Positions 33,838 to 42,883 of a stretch of DNA of 64,000 nt are shown one piece after another. Numbering within the stretch: the first letter of the stretch is position 1; each line of letters starts with the position of its first letter. Origin of the DNA: Burkholderia cepacia (GTDB taxonomy: Bacteria; Pseudomonadota; Gammaproteobacteria; Burkholderiales; Burkholderiaceae); NCBI RefSeq assembly GCF_029962485.1, contig NZ_CP073637.1, positions 1,674,001 to 1,738,000 of the forward strand, given 5' to 3'. The position numbers and the translations under genes were made by a program. The notes beneath the pieces were generated by a model that was not told where the DNA came from, did no database searches, and worked only from the letters and a program-made list of their open reading frames with translations.

Positions 33838-34326
33838 TCAATCCTTGACCGTCGGCGCGCCGGTTTCGCCGGATGCGATCCATCCCGGTCCCGGCTCGGG
33901 CTGCACGTCGCGCGCATCGAGCGGTTCGCCGCAGGCCGAGCATACGGTGAGCGCATGCATCAGCTGGCCGCAGGTACGGTGGCGCAATTGCACCGGCGGC
34001 CCCTGGCCGTCGTCCTTCCAGCGGTCGCCCCATGCCATCAGCGCAAGCAGGGCCGGGTAGAGGTCGAGGCCCTTGTCCGTCAACCGGTATTCGAAGCGCG
34101 GTGGACGCTCCTGATACGCACGCTTGACCAGCACGCCTTCGTCGACGAGCCGCGCGAGCCGCTCGGCCAGCACGTGGCGCGTGAGGCCAAGCTGGGTCTG
34201 GAACGCATCGAAGCGGCGGCAACCAAGGAATGCGTTGCGCAGGATCAGCATGGTCCAGCGGTCGCCGAGCACGGCGAGCGTGCGCGCGACCGAACAGTTC
34301 AGCGTGCCGATGTCATCCCATTTCAT
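33838..34326 (-). CDS. HxlR-family transcriptional regulator
   Basis: 162 aa. Winged-helix HxlR core: CSVARTLAVLGDRWTMLILRNAFLGCRRFDAFQTQLGLTRHVLAERLARLVDEGVLVKRAYQERPPRFEYRLTDKGLDLYPAL. A C-terminal extension (about 115-162) with two Cys in CSACGEPLDARD forms a possible extra element. ATG 34326 fits the family N-terminus (KWDDIGTLNCSVARTL); in-frame codons upstream lie in the operator region. Two inverted repeats of matching pattern lie between it and the divergent thioesterase gene, implying auto- and cross-regulation. Many HxlR members sense reactive electrophiles or aldehydes. Confidence 0.9.
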   Translation of the reverse strand: MKWDDIGTLNCSVARTLAVLGDRWTMLILRNAFLGCRRFDAFQTQLGLTRHVLAERLARLVDEGVLVKRAYQERPPRFEYRLTDKGLDLYPALLALMAWGDRWKDDGQGPPVQLRHRTCGQLMHALTVCSACGEPLDARDVQPEPGPGWIASGETGAPTVKD

Positions 34327-34366
34327 CGTCGAGTCTCTTGCCTCTTGCGGCGGTTCAGCGAAAAAG

Positions 34367-34387
34367 CGGGTTCTATTATAGAACCCG
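34367..34387. promoter_or_regulatory. Operator 1 of HxlR regulator (candidate)
   Basis: Perfect 9-bp inverted repeat with 3-bp spacer, core GTTCTA-TTA-TAGAAC at 34370-34384, 40 bp before the HxlR start. The core matches the pattern GTTCYA-N3-TRGAAC also found at 34447. Confidence 0.7.
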
Positions 34388-34445
34388 TCTTCGGTCGTCA
34401 TGGGCGCGGCTGCGTTGACAACGGCCGGCATCGTTGCCGATAATG

Positions 34446-34462
34446 AGTTCCAATTTGGAACT
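34446..34462. promoter_or_regulatory. Operator 2 of HxlR regulator (candidate)
   Basis: Core GTTCCA-ATT-TGGAAC at 34447-34461, the same GTTCYA-N3-TRGAAC pattern as operator 1, 77 bp away centre to centre and 41 bp before the thioesterase start. Confidence 0.7.
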
Positions 34463-34502
34463 TACTCGCGCGGCGACGCGCTTTCAACCCGGAGACAACC
34501 CG

Positions 34503-34940
34503 ATGAATCCGCTTTCCCTGTCAGGTCTCGATCTGCTGCGCGCAGCTGTGTCGGGCGATGCGCCGCTCGCATCGATTTCCGAGACGATTCCGATGCGTCC
34601 GCTCGACGTCGAGCTCGGTTACGTGAAGTTTTCGGCGCGGGCGGACGGCCGGCACCTGAATCCGCTGGGCGGCGTGCATGGCGGGTTCGCCGCCACGGTG
34701 CTCGATTCGGTCACGGGGTGCGCGGTGCATTCGATGCTCGACGCGGGCGTCGGCTACGGTACGGTCGATCTGCACGTGAAGATGCTGCGGCCGGTGCCGC
34801 GCGACGTCGAGCTGGTCGCGGAAGGGCGCGTGATTCACCTGTCGCGTTCGCTGGGCGTCGCGGAGGGCACGCTGAAGACGCCGGACGACAAGATCGTCGC
34901 GCATGCGTCGGCGACTTGCTTCATTCAGCGGCCGCAGTAA
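34503..34940 (+). CDS. PaaI-family hotdog thioesterase
   Basis: 145 aa hotdog-fold protein. The segment NPLGGVHGGFAATVLDSVTGCAVHSML has the HGG and catalytic Asp of PaaI-type acyl-CoA thioesterases (Asp in VLDSVTG). The rest (YGTVDLHVKMLRPVPRDVELVAEGRVIHLSRSLGVAEGTL) completes the fold. ATG 34503 is taken; 34434 is in frame but lies inside operator 2. Divergent from HxlR, whose operators lie between the two starts. Confidence 0.88.
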   Translation: MNPLSLSGLDLLRAAVSGDAPLASISETIPMRPLDVELGYVKFSARADGRHLNPLGGVHGGFAATVLDSVTGCAVHSMLDAGVGYGTVDLHVKMLRPVPRDVELVAEGRVIHLSRSLGVAEGTLKTPDDKIVAHASATCFIQRPQ

Positions 34941-35086
34941 CGGCGGGCGGCAGCGCCGTTGTCCGGGCCGCGCGTGAACCTCCGGAGCGGCGTCGAAGGC
35001 CGTCTGTAAGTGTGGGCGGCGCGAGTCTGAAGCGGTCGCTTCAATGTGATAGCGTTTCTGATTTCCACCGACGCGACAGGAACAGC

Positions 35087-36139
35087 ATGGAATACCGCAC
35101 ACTCGGCGATTCGGGCATCGAGGTCAGCCTGGTCGGGCTCGGCACGATGACGTGGGGCGAACAGAATTCGGAACGCGACGCGCACGAGCAGATCGACTAC
35201 GCGATCGCCCAGGGCGTGACGCTGATCGATGCCGCGGAGATGTATCCGGTGCCGCCGAAGCCCGACACGCAGGGCCGCACCGAGCAGTACATCGGCACCT
35301 GGCTCGCGCAGCATCGCGCGCAGCGCGAGCGCATCGTGCTCGCGACGAAGATCGCAGGTCCCGCACGGCAGCCGCACAACCCGCGCCATATCCGCGGCGA
35401 GGGCAACCAGTTCGACCGCAAGAACCTGACCGAGGCGCTCGACGGCAGTCTCAAGCGCCTGCAGACCGACTATGTCGATCTTTATCAACTGCACTGGCCC
35501 GATCGCAGCACGACGACGTTCGGCCGCCCCGCGTATCCGTGGGTCGACGACGCGTACACGGTGCCGATCGAGGAAACGCTCGGCGTGCTCGCGGAATTCG
35601 TGAAGGCAGGCAAGGTGCGGGCGATCGGCGTGTCGAACGAAACGCCGTGGGGCGTCGCGCAGTTCCTGCGTGCGGCCGAGAAGCTCGGGCTGCCGCGCAT
35701 CGCGAGCATCCAGAATCCGTACAGCCTGCTGAACCGTACGTTCGAGAACGGGCTGTCGGAGTTCACGCATCGCGACGGCGTTGGCCTGCTCGCGTATTCG
35801 CCGCTCGCGTTCGGCTGGCTGTCCGGCAAGTACGAGAACGGCGCGCGTCCGGCTGGTGCACGCATCACGCTGTTCGAGCGCTTTCAGCGCTACAGCAAGC
35901 CGCAGGCCGTCGAGGCGACGTCGCGTTACGTCGCGCTCGCGCAGCGTCACGGGCTGTCGCCCGCGCAACTGGCGCTTGCGTTCGTCAACAGCAGGCCGTT
36001 CGTGCGCAGCAACCTGGTGGGCGCAACGTCGATCGAGCAGTTGAAGGAGAACATCGGCAGCATCGACGTGAAGCTGTCCGACGAGATCCTCGCCGAGATC
36101 GACGCGCTGCACGAACTGCAGCCGAACCCGGCGCCGTAA
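35087..36139 (+). CDS. Aldo/keto reductase (Tas-like)
   Basis: 350 aa TIM barrel. Catalytic tetrad Asp (DAAEMYP segment), Tyr (same), Lys (LATKIAGPAR) and His (LYQLHWPDR) are all found; the NADPH-binding end is SNLVGATSIEQLKENI. The insertion GNQFDRKNLTEALDGSLKRL and length fit E. coli Tas and related oxidoreductases rather than AKR11. A GC-rich dyad (36147-36156 / 36172-36181) lies after the stop but lacks a T run. Confidence 0.9.
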   Translation: MEYRTLGDSGIEVSLVGLGTMTWGEQNSERDAHEQIDYAIAQGVTLIDAAEMYPVPPKPDTQGRTEQYIGTWLAQHRAQRERIVLATKIAGPARQPHNPRHIRGEGNQFDRKNLTEALDGSLKRLQTDYVDLYQLHWPDRSTTTFGRPAYPWVDDAYTVPIEETLGVLAEFVKAGKVRAIGVSNETPWGVAQFLRAAEKLGLPRIASIQNPYSLLNRTFENGLSEFTHRDGVGLLAYSPLAFGWLSGKYENGARPAGARITLFERFQRYSKPQAVEATSRYVALAQRHGLSPAQLALAFVNSRPFVRSNLVGATSIEQLKENIGSIDVKLSDEILAEIDALHELQPNPAP

Positions 36140-36217
36140 ACGGCGCGCGGCCCGTCGCGGCATTGCTCCGGGACGGGCCGCACCGGCGGCGCATCGCTGC
36201 GCCGTCGCTTCCCAGGG

Positions 36218-37504
36218 TTATCGCATCTTGAGCCGCGTGCGCGCGACGAACAGCGCGGCGAGGCTCAGCACCGCACAGCCCATCAGATAGAGCGCCGGCG
36301 ACAGCCGGTTACCTGTCGTGCTGATCAGCCAGGTGATCACGAACGGCGCAAAGCCGCCGAACAGCGTGACGCCCGTGTTGTAGCTGACCGCGAGTCCCGT
36401 CGCGCGCGTCTGCGACGGGAACAGTTCGGCCATCAGCGCCGGCAGCGCGCCGCAGTACATCGCCTTCAGCATACCGATCCAGACCAGCGCGGCGAGCATC
36501 GTCGCGAACGACGCGTGACGCGTCAGCCACGCGAACGTCGGCCACACGGTGACGAGCATCAGCAGTGCCGCGACCGCCATCATGCGGATCCGCCCGGTAC
36601 TATCGGACAGATGGCCGACGATCGGCGTGACGAGCGTCAGCACGAAGCCGGTCGCAAGCGTCGCGGCGAAGCCCGTCGACGCAGGCAGCCCGAGCTGCTT
36701 GATCGCGTAGGTCGGCATGTACAGGATCATGTAGTTGATCGCGGTCGAGATCACGAGCGCGCCGATCGACAGCAGGACCCGCAGCTTTTGTTCCGCGAAC
36801 AGCTCGCGCACGGGCGCCTCCGAGCGTGCCTGCGTCTTGAACTCGACGCCTTCGTCGACGTAACGGCGGATGTACAGCCCGACCGGGCCGATCGCAAGCC
36901 CGAACAGGAACGGCACGCGCCAGCCCCAGCTTTCGAGTTGCGCGGTTGTCAGCGTGGCCGTCAGCAGCGCGCCGAAGCCCGATGCGAGCAGCGTCGCGAG
37001 GCCCTGGCTCGCGAACTGCCAGCTCGACATGAAGCCGCGCCGCTGCGGTGCGTGTTCGACGAGGAACGCAGTCGAGCTCGCGAATTCGCCGCCGGCGGAG
37101 AAGCCCTGCATCAGCCGCGACAGCATGATCCCGAGTGGCGCGAGAATGCCGATCGATGCGTAGGTCGGCATCAGCGCGATCAGCAGCGTGCCGGCCATCA
37201 TCATCGCGATCGACAGCAGCAGCGACGCCTTGCGGCCCGCGCGGTCCGCGTACGCGCCGAGCACGAAGCCGCCGATCGGCCGGATCAGGTAGGACAACCC
37301 GAAGGTGCCGAGCGTCAGCATCAGCGACGTCGCTTCGCTCGTCGCGGGGAAGAACAGCTTGGCGATCGTCACCGCGAAGAAGCCGTAGACGATCAGGTCG
37401 AACCATTCGAGCGCGTTGCCGATCGACGCCGCGAAGATGAGGCGCCGGATCTTCGCGGCGCTGGGGCGCGCGGCGTCCTGCGAGGTCAGGGTGGTCGTGT
37501 TCAT
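36218..37504 (-). CDS. MFS transporter, metabolite:H+ symporter (MHS) type
   Basis: 428 aa with 12 predicted membrane helices. The opening ASIGNALEWFDLIVYGFFAVTIAKLFFP and the segment RPIGGFVLGAYADRAGRKASLL (MFS motif A) are hallmarks of the MHS/ShiA-KgtP family. SRLMQGFSAGGEFASSTAFLVEHAPQRRGFMSSW is also typical. It should bring in an organic acid or dipeptide-like metabolite with protons. It follows an M20 peptidase gene on the same strand (35 bp), so the peptidase probably acts on the imported compound. Confidence 0.9.
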   Translation of the reverse strand: MNTTTLTSQDAARPSAAKIRRLIFAASIGNALEWFDLIVYGFFAVTIAKLFFPATSEATSLMLTLGTFGLSYLIRPIGGFVLGAYADRAGRKASLLLSIAMMMAGTLLIALMPTYASIGILAPLGIMLSRLMQGFSAGGEFASSTAFLVEHAPQRRGFMSSWQFASQGLATLLASGFGALLTATLTTAQLESWGWRVPFLFGLAIGPVGLYIRRYVDEGVEFKTQARSEAPVRELFAEQKLRVLLSIGALVISTAINYMILYMPTYAIKQLGLPASTGFAATLATGFVLTLVTPIVGHLSDSTGRIRMMAVAALLMLVTVWPTFAWLTRHASFATMLAALVWIGMLKAMYCGALPALMAELFPSQTRATGLAVSYNTGVTLFGGFAPFVITWLISTTGNRLSPALYLMGCAVLSLAALFVARTRLKMR

Positions 37505-37539
37505 CGTATGTGCAGGTCCCGTGAAAGGGGCGAAGCGCG

Positions 37540-38961
37540 TTACAGGGCGGCGCCGGCCGCGGCGGGTGCCGCGCGGCGAACGGGAGGCGCGTCGTCGCCG
37601 AGATCCCAGAAGAGGCCGGCCATCATCTGCAGCCCCTCGCTGACGACGCTCGCGAGCAGGTGCTCGTCGGGCGCGTGCTGCGAGCATGCCGGGTACGAGT
37701 GCGGCACCCACAGCGTCGGCAGCCCGAGCGTGTCGGCGAACACTTCGTTCGGCAGCGTGCCGCCGAGATTCGGCAGGATCGCGGGCTTCTTGCCGGTGGT
37801 GCGCGCCAGCGATGCGACGGCCCAGCGGACCCACGGATCGTCCGGCGGCACGCGCGTTGCCGGGGCGCCGCGTTCGACGTCGATCTCGATGTCGGCGAAG
37901 CCGTGCGCATCGAGGTGCGCGCGCAGGTGCGCATGCAGCGCTTCCCAGTCGGTGCCGACGACGAAGCGCAACTGGCAGTGCGCGTACGCGACGGGCGGGA
38001 TCGCATTGACGGGATGCTCGGGATTGCCGGCCTTGAACGCGAGGATCTCGAACGTGTTCCAGCCGAACACGCGCTCGGCCGCGGAGAGGCCGGGCTCGCC
38101 CCAGTCGGCGTCGAGAGCCGGGTCGCCGGGGCCGCCGCCGACGGACAGATCGGCGAGCGCGTCGCGCACGGTGGCCGGGATCGGCGGCGGGCGCAGCCCT
38201 TCGACGCAAATTGCGCCGCGCGCGTCGACGAGGCTCGCGAGCGCATGCGCGAGCACGATCGCCGGGTTGCGCAGCAGCCCGCCCCAGTTGCCGGAGTGAT
38301 GCGCGCCGTCGCGGGCGCGCAGGCTCAGCTTGAAGTTGACCGAGCCGCGCGAGCCGAGGAACACGGTCGGGCGTGCGGCGGCGATGCGCGGGCCGTCGGA
38401 CGCGATCAGCACGTCGGCCGCGAGCGCGTCGCGTTCCTGGCGGCATAGCGCGTCGAGGCCCGGCGATCCGGTTTCCTCACCCATCTCGATCAGCAGCTTC
38501 GCGTTGAAGCCGAGCCGGCCGCCGCGTGCGTCGAGCACGCTGGCGAGCGCGGCCAGGTTGATCGTGTGCTGGCCCTTGTTGTCGGCGCTGCCGCGGCCGT
38601 ACCAGCGGTCGCCGTCGGCCGTCAGCGTCCACGGCGACAGCGGCGCGCGCCACTGCGCGTCGTAGCCGCGCACGACGTCGCCATGGCCGTAGATCAGCAC
38701 GGTCGGCAGCGCGTCGTCTTCATGACGCGATGCGAGCAGGAACGGGCCGCCGTCGTCGACGGGGTTGTCGACGATCCGCGACGTGAAGCCGAGGCGGGCA
38801 GCCTCGGGCGCGATTTCGTCGGTCAGGTACGCGCGCAGCGCGGCTTCGTTGCCGCTGTCCTGGCTTTCGGTGCGCAGGCCGACGCGGCGGCTCAGGGTCG
38901 TGAAGAACGCACCGGATTCGAACTGGTTCAGCGCGTGCTGGAGGGCGGCGGTACGGCTCAA
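37540..38961 (-). CDS. M20-family metallopeptidase
   Basis: 473 aa, start TTG 38961 placed by the GAGGAG site eight bases before it; ATG-type starts upstream are not protein-like. Metal ligands: YGHGDVV (His, Asp), GRGSADNKGQH (Asp), EMGEETGSPG (Glu-Glu), and HAPDEHLL (His). The dimerisation domain carries SGNWGGLLRNP. The M20 group includes dipeptidases and acylamino-acid hydrolases. The divergent LysR gene and downstream transporter suggest a catabolic unit for a peptide-like or N-acyl compound. Confidence 0.9.
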   Translation of the reverse strand: MSRTAALQHALNQFESGAFFTTLSRRVGLRTESQDSGNEAALRAYLTDEIAPEAARLGFTSRIVDNPVDDGGPFLLASRHEDDALPTVLIYGHGDVVRGYDAQWRAPLSPWTLTADGDRWYGRGSADNKGQHTINLAALASVLDARGGRLGFNAKLLIEMGEETGSPGLDALCRQERDALAADVLIASDGPRIAAARPTVFLGSRGSVNFKLSLRARDGAHHSGNWGGLLRNPAIVLAHALASLVDARGAICVEGLRPPPIPATVRDALADLSVGGGPGDPALDADWGEPGLSAAERVFGWNTFEILAFKAGNPEHPVNAIPPVAYAHCQLRFVVGTDWEALHAHLRAHLDAHGFADIEIDVERGAPATRVPPDDPWVRWAVASLARTTGKKPAILPNLGGTLPNEVFADTLGLPTLWVPHSYPACSQHAPDEHLLASVVSEGLQMMAGLFWDLGDDAPPVRRAAPAAAGAAL

Positions 38962-39126
38962 GTCGTGTCTCCTCTGACGGGGTCGCCACGCGCGCGGACC
39001 GCGCATGCAACGTGAAGTGCGATCGATTCTAGAAAGCCGTTTTTTTTGTCACAATGATCGAATTTCGAACCTTTCTTTGCCGAAAAGGCAAAGCAGCGTG
39101 GCCGGATGCGGCGCGGAGACAGAACG
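38962..39126. promoter_or_regulatory. Divergent control region of M20/MFS and LysR genes
   Basis: 165 bp holding both promoters. It contains a perfect hairpin CTTTGCC-GAAAA-GGCAAAG at 39075-39093 in the LysR leader and an AT-rich stretch with T8 at 39039-39046. A LysR T-N11-A site is probable here but was not fixed. Confidence 0.5.
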
Positions 39127-40080
39127 ATGGCGGCTTTCCTGCATGGCCTGGCGTTGCGGTATTTCGTCGAGGTGGCGCGCACCGGCTCGATCAGCGACGC
39201 GTCCGCGCGGCTGCACGTGGCCGTGTCGGCGATCAGTCGCCAGATCGCGAAGCTCGAGAGCGGGCTCGGCGCACCGTTGTTCGAGCGCCGGCCGCGCGGG
39301 ATGGCGCTGTCGGAGGCCGGCGAGCGGCTGCTGGCGTTCGCGCAGCGCAGCCTGCTGGAAGCCGAGCACGTGATGAAGGACATCGGCGGGCTCGACGCGC
39401 TGCACGGCAGCCTGCTGAAACTCGCGTGCTCGGAAGGGTTCGCGATCGATTTCCTGCCCGGCGCGCTTGCGAGCTTCAAGGCGCGCCACCCAGGCGTCGA
39501 TTTCACCGTGTGGGTCGTGTCGCCGGCGGAAGCGACGCGGCGGGTGCGTGACGGCGACGCGGACATCGCGTTGACCTTCAGTCTCGCGCCGGAGAAGGGC
39601 GTGCGCGTCGAGCACACCGAGCGCGCGCCGGTCTTCGCGCTGGTGCGGCACGACCATCCGCTCGCGACGCGCGACGCGGTGTCGCTCGCCGATGTCGCGC
39701 GGCACGCGCATGTGCTGCCCGAGGCCGGCACGACGGTGCGCCAGCTGATCGACATTGCGTGTGCGCTCGACGGGCTGCTGCTCGAGCCCGAACTGACGAG
39801 CAACAACACCGCGGCGATGTACGGCTACGCGCGGCGCACGGGCGCGGTGATGTTCACGGGGCTGCTGTCGGTGCGCGACCGTTTCGATGCGGACGGCTTC
39901 GTCGTCGTGCCCGTGACGAACCCGCAACTGCGCGAGCGCAGCATCCAGGTGCAGACGATGGCGGGGCGCGATCTGCCCGCGTCGGTACGGGCGTTCCGCG
40001 ATCACCTGATCGACGCGATGCAGGTCGCATCGGCGCCGCCGACTGCCGTGCGCGGCCCGAGACGCCGGCCCGTGAGATAA
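39127..40080 (+). CDS. LysR-family transcriptional regulator
   Basis: 317 aa. N-terminal winged helix with LRYFVEVARTGSISDASARLHVAVSAISRQIAKLESGLGAPLFERRPRGMALSEAG, followed by a periplasmic-binding-like sensor domain. It lies divergent from the M20 peptidase and MFS transporter genes and almost certainly controls them. The effector is likely the transported compound or its product. Start ATG 39127 is standard for the family. Confidence 0.92.
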   Translation: MAAFLHGLALRYFVEVARTGSISDASARLHVAVSAISRQIAKLESGLGAPLFERRPRGMALSEAGERLLAFAQRSLLEAEHVMKDIGGLDALHGSLLKLACSEGFAIDFLPGALASFKARHPGVDFTVWVVSPAEATRRVRDGDADIALTFSLAPEKGVRVEHTERAPVFALVRHDHPLATRDAVSLADVARHAHVLPEAGTTVRQLIDIACALDGLLLEPELTSNNTAAMYGYARRTGAVMFTGLLSVRDRFDADGFVVVPVTNPQLRERSIQVQTMAGRDLPASVRAFRDHLIDAMQVASAPPTAVRGPRRRPVR

Positions 40081-40144
40081 TCGTCAATCCGCCTTCCGTG
40101 TTCATGCGGCTCATCGAGCCGCATCGCCCCTGTTCGACGCCAAA

Positions 40145-41272
40145 TTGAAGAACCTGATTGTCACCCTCGATCGCGCCGGCGAGTTCGACGAGATCATCGA
40201 CGTGCGCACGCCGCTCGAGTTCGCCGAGGACCATATTCCCGGCGCGCTGAACGCGCCCGTGCTCAGTAACGAAGAACGCGTGCTCGTCGGCACGATGTAC
40301 CGCCAGGTGTCGCCGTACGAGGCGACGCGCGTCGGCGCGGCGATCGTCGCGCGCAACATCGCGCGCCATCTCGACACGACGTTCGCCGACCGGCCGCGCA
40401 ACTGGCGGCCGCTGATCTACTGCTGGCGCGGCGGCAAGCGCTCGGGCTCGATGACGACCTGGTTCAACCTGATCGGCTGGAAGGCGCGCCAGCTCGACGG
40501 CGGCTACAAGGCGTACCGCCAGTCGGTGTGCGCGACGCTCGATTCGCTGCCGACGCGCTTTCGTTACATCGCGCTCGTCGGCCATACGGGCTGCGGCAAG
40601 ACGCGCCTGCTGAACGCGCTGCACGACGTGGGCGCGCAGACGCTCGATCTCGAGGCGCTCGCGTGCCATCGCGGTTCGCTGCTCGGCGCGCTGCCGGGCA
40701 AGCCGCAGCCGACGCAGAAGGGATTCGATTCGGGGCTCGTCGAAACGCTTGGACGTTTCGACCCCGAATGGCCGGTGTTCGTCGAATCGGAAAGCCGCAG
40801 GATCGGGCTCGTTCAGTTGCCGATCGCGCTGATCGAAGCGTTTCACGCAGGGCCGTGGGTGCATGTCGACGCGGCGCACGACGAGCGGATCGCGTTCCTT
40901 CTCGACGATTACGCGCACCTGTTCAACGAACCGGACGCGTTCAAGGCGCAGCTTCATCGGCTGATCGGCCTGCATAGCCGTGAACAGGTGACGCACTGGA
41001 ATGCGCTGATCGACGCGAACGCGCGCGCCGACCTGTTCACCGAGCTGATCGACAAGCATTACGATCCCGCCTACGCACGGACCTACCGCGCGGCGTACAA
41101 CAAGCCGAACCGGGCGTTGACGTTCACGTTCCGGCCCAACGCGGCCGACGTGCGCGACCAGGCGCGCACGCTGCTGGCCGAACTCGCGCAAACCGGGTTG
41201 CCCGCATCGGCCGCGCTTGCCGCAGGCGCGAAATCCGAAACCGACCAAGACCAATCGACGACCACACGATGA
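40145..41272 (+). CDS. selU: tRNA 2-selenouridine synthase (SelU/MnmH)
   Basis: 375 aa, start TTG 40145. The rhodanese domain (EIIDVRTPLEFAEDHIPGALNAP ... IYCWRGGKRSGSM, with the active Cys in CWRGG) is followed by a P-loop domain (VGHTGCGKTRLLNALHDVG). This is the complete SelU layout. It replaces sulfur of 2-thiouridine by selenium at the wobble position of Lys, Glu and Gln tRNAs, using selenophosphate. The stop overlaps the next gene's ATG (ATGA), so the permease is translationally coupled. Confidence 0.93.
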   Translation: MKNLIVTLDRAGEFDEIIDVRTPLEFAEDHIPGALNAPVLSNEERVLVGTMYRQVSPYEATRVGAAIVARNIARHLDTTFADRPRNWRPLIYCWRGGKRSGSMTTWFNLIGWKARQLDGGYKAYRQSVCATLDSLPTRFRYIALVGHTGCGKTRLLNALHDVGAQTLDLEALACHRGSLLGALPGKPQPTQKGFDSGLVETLGRFDPEWPVFVESESRRIGLVQLPIALIEAFHAGPWVHVDAAHDERIAFLLDDYAHLFNEPDAFKAQLHRLIGLHSREQVTHWNALIDANARADLFTELIDKHYDPAYARTYRAAYNKPNRALTFTFRPNAADVRDQARTLLAELAQTGLPASAALAAGAKSETDQDQSTTTR

Positions 41273-42327
41273 CGACCACACGCGCCCAACCCAGTCCGGC
41301 CCTCGGCTGGATGACCTTCCTGCTGATCGCGGTCGCGGGACTGTTCTATGTGAAATGGTTTCCGTACTACAACAAGGCGTTCGTTGCCGCCGAGCACCAT
41401 TCGATCGGCCAGTCGATCCTGATGGGCACGTCGGCGACCGCCCCCGAGCCGTCGCTGAAGGCCGCGCTCGACTACGCATGGGCGTACGGCAAGGCGATCT
41501 GGCAGGCGATGGTGCTCGGCCTGCTGCTCGGCTCGGCCGTGCAGGCGCTGCTGCCCGCACACTGGGTCGCGCGCGTGCTCGGCCGTACCGGGTTCGGCAG
41601 TGTGGCCGCGGGCGGCCTGCTGTCGCTGCCCGGAATGATGTGCACGTGCTGCGCGGCGCCGGTCGTCGCGGGCCTGCGTGCGCGCCATGCGTCGCCGGGC
41701 GGCGCGGTCGCGTTCTGGCTCGGCAACACGGTGCTGAATCCGGCCGCGCTGGTGTTCATGGGCTTCGTGCTCGGCTGGCACTGGAGCGCGCTGCGCCTCG
41801 TGCTGGGCATCGCGATGGTGTTCGGGATCGGCTATCTGCTGAACCGCATTGCGCGACCTGAAGACCGCAGCATCGACGATGCGCAGCTCGCCGCGCTGGC
41901 GGCCGAGCAGGCCGCGGCCGGCAATCCCTTCGTCCGCTGGATGAAGCTGCTCGCGCGCATGGCCGTGCGGCTCGTGCCCGAATACATCGTGCTCGTGCTG
42001 CTGCTCGGCGCCGCGCGCGCATGGCTGTTCCCGCATATCGGCCCGGACATTGGCAATCATCTGGGCTGGATCGTCGCATTCGCGGTCGCGGGCATGCTGT
42101 TCGTGATCCCGACTGCCGGCGAGGTGCCGATCATCCAGGCGATGCTGTCGCTCGGCATGGGCGTCGGTCCGGCCGCCGCGCTGCTGATGACGCTGCCGCC
42201 GATCAGCGTGCCGTCGCTCGCGATGCTCGCGCGTTCGTTCAAGCCGTACATGCTGGCGATCGTCGCGACGCTCGTCGTCGTGTTCGGGATCGTGAGCGGC
42301 TTGCTCGCGATCGCGTTCGGGTTCTGA
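41269..42327 (+). CDS. Permease of DUF318/ArsP-like family, coupled to selU
   Basis: 352 aa with about eight membrane helices. The Pfam ArsP_1/DUF318 permease signature is visible twice: LPGMMCTCCAAPVVAG, with three Cys in CTCC, and the second half PTAGEVPIIQAMLSLGMGVGPAAALL. Members export or import thiol- or metalloid-type compounds (ArsP exports methylarsenite). The ATGA overlap with selU suggests a function linked to selenium, but this is inference. Confidence 0.83.
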   Translation: MTTTRAQPSPALGWMTFLLIAVAGLFYVKWFPYYNKAFVAAEHHSIGQSILMGTSATAPEPSLKAALDYAWAYGKAIWQAMVLGLLLGSAVQALLPAHWVARVLGRTGFGSVAAGGLLSLPGMMCTCCAAPVVAGLRARHASPGGAVAFWLGNTVLNPAALVFMGFVLGWHWSALRLVLGIAMVFGIGYLLNRIARPEDRSIDDAQLAALAAEQAAAGNPFVRWMKLLARMAVRLVPEYIVLVLLLGAARAWLFPHIGPDIGNHLGWIVAFAVAGMLFVIPTAGEVPIIQAMLSLGMGVGPAAALLMTLPPISVPSLAMLARSFKPYMLAIVATLVVVFGIVSGLLAIAFGF

Positions 42328-42423
42328 CGCGCGCCGGCCCGGTGCCATAGCCGTGTTCATATTCATCCGGCGCTGCCGCTTCACGCGTGCGGCGCCCTTT
42401 ACAAGAAGCAAACAGGAAAACGC

Positions 42424-42846
42424 ATGACCCAACCGAAGATCCATCCTCGACTCGAAAAGGCGCTGACGCGCGGCGATCTCGCGATCCGCCAGGCCAATTC
42501 CGCGCGGGCAACTGCCGTGCTGAACGCGCTCGGCACGATGATCATCGAAGCCTCTTCAACGATCGGCGTCGAAGCCAGCATCGACATTCCGCAGGGCGAC
42601 CGCATTTACGATCCCGTCAACGGACTGTGGCCGCAGAAGATGCTGGTATCGTTCGACGGCCCGGTGGACGAAGCCGATGCGGACGAACTGCGTTCGGTCT
42701 ATCTGGTGGCCGACGATCCGGGTACGCAGTTCCGCGTCGAATGGCATCGCGCGGACGGCAAGCTTGGTCGCCAGGAAGGCGGCCCGCTCGCGACCGTCGC
42801 GTTCCTGACCGACGTCGAGATCCCGTGGAGCGACGACGACGAGTAA
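42424..42846 (+). CDS. Hypothetical protein
   Basis: 140 aa, acidic, no signal peptide or membrane helix. IHPRLEKALTRGDLAIRQANSARATAVLNALGTMIIEASSTIG forms helices, followed by beta-rich segments (RIYDPVNGLWPQKMLVSFDGPVDEADADELRSVYLVADDP). No family recognised. Convergent with the NodJ-type permease gene; the intergenic gap is 37 bp. Confidence 0.7.
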   Translation: MTQPKIHPRLEKALTRGDLAIRQANSARATAVLNALGTMIIEASSTIGVEASIDIPQGDRIYDPVNGLWPQKMLVSFDGPVDEADADELRSVYLVADDPGTQFRVEWHRADGKLGRQEGGPLATVAFLTDVEIPWSDDDE

Positions 42847-42883
42847 CGTCGTCGCATGAAGCCGGTGCCCGGTGCGCCGGCTG

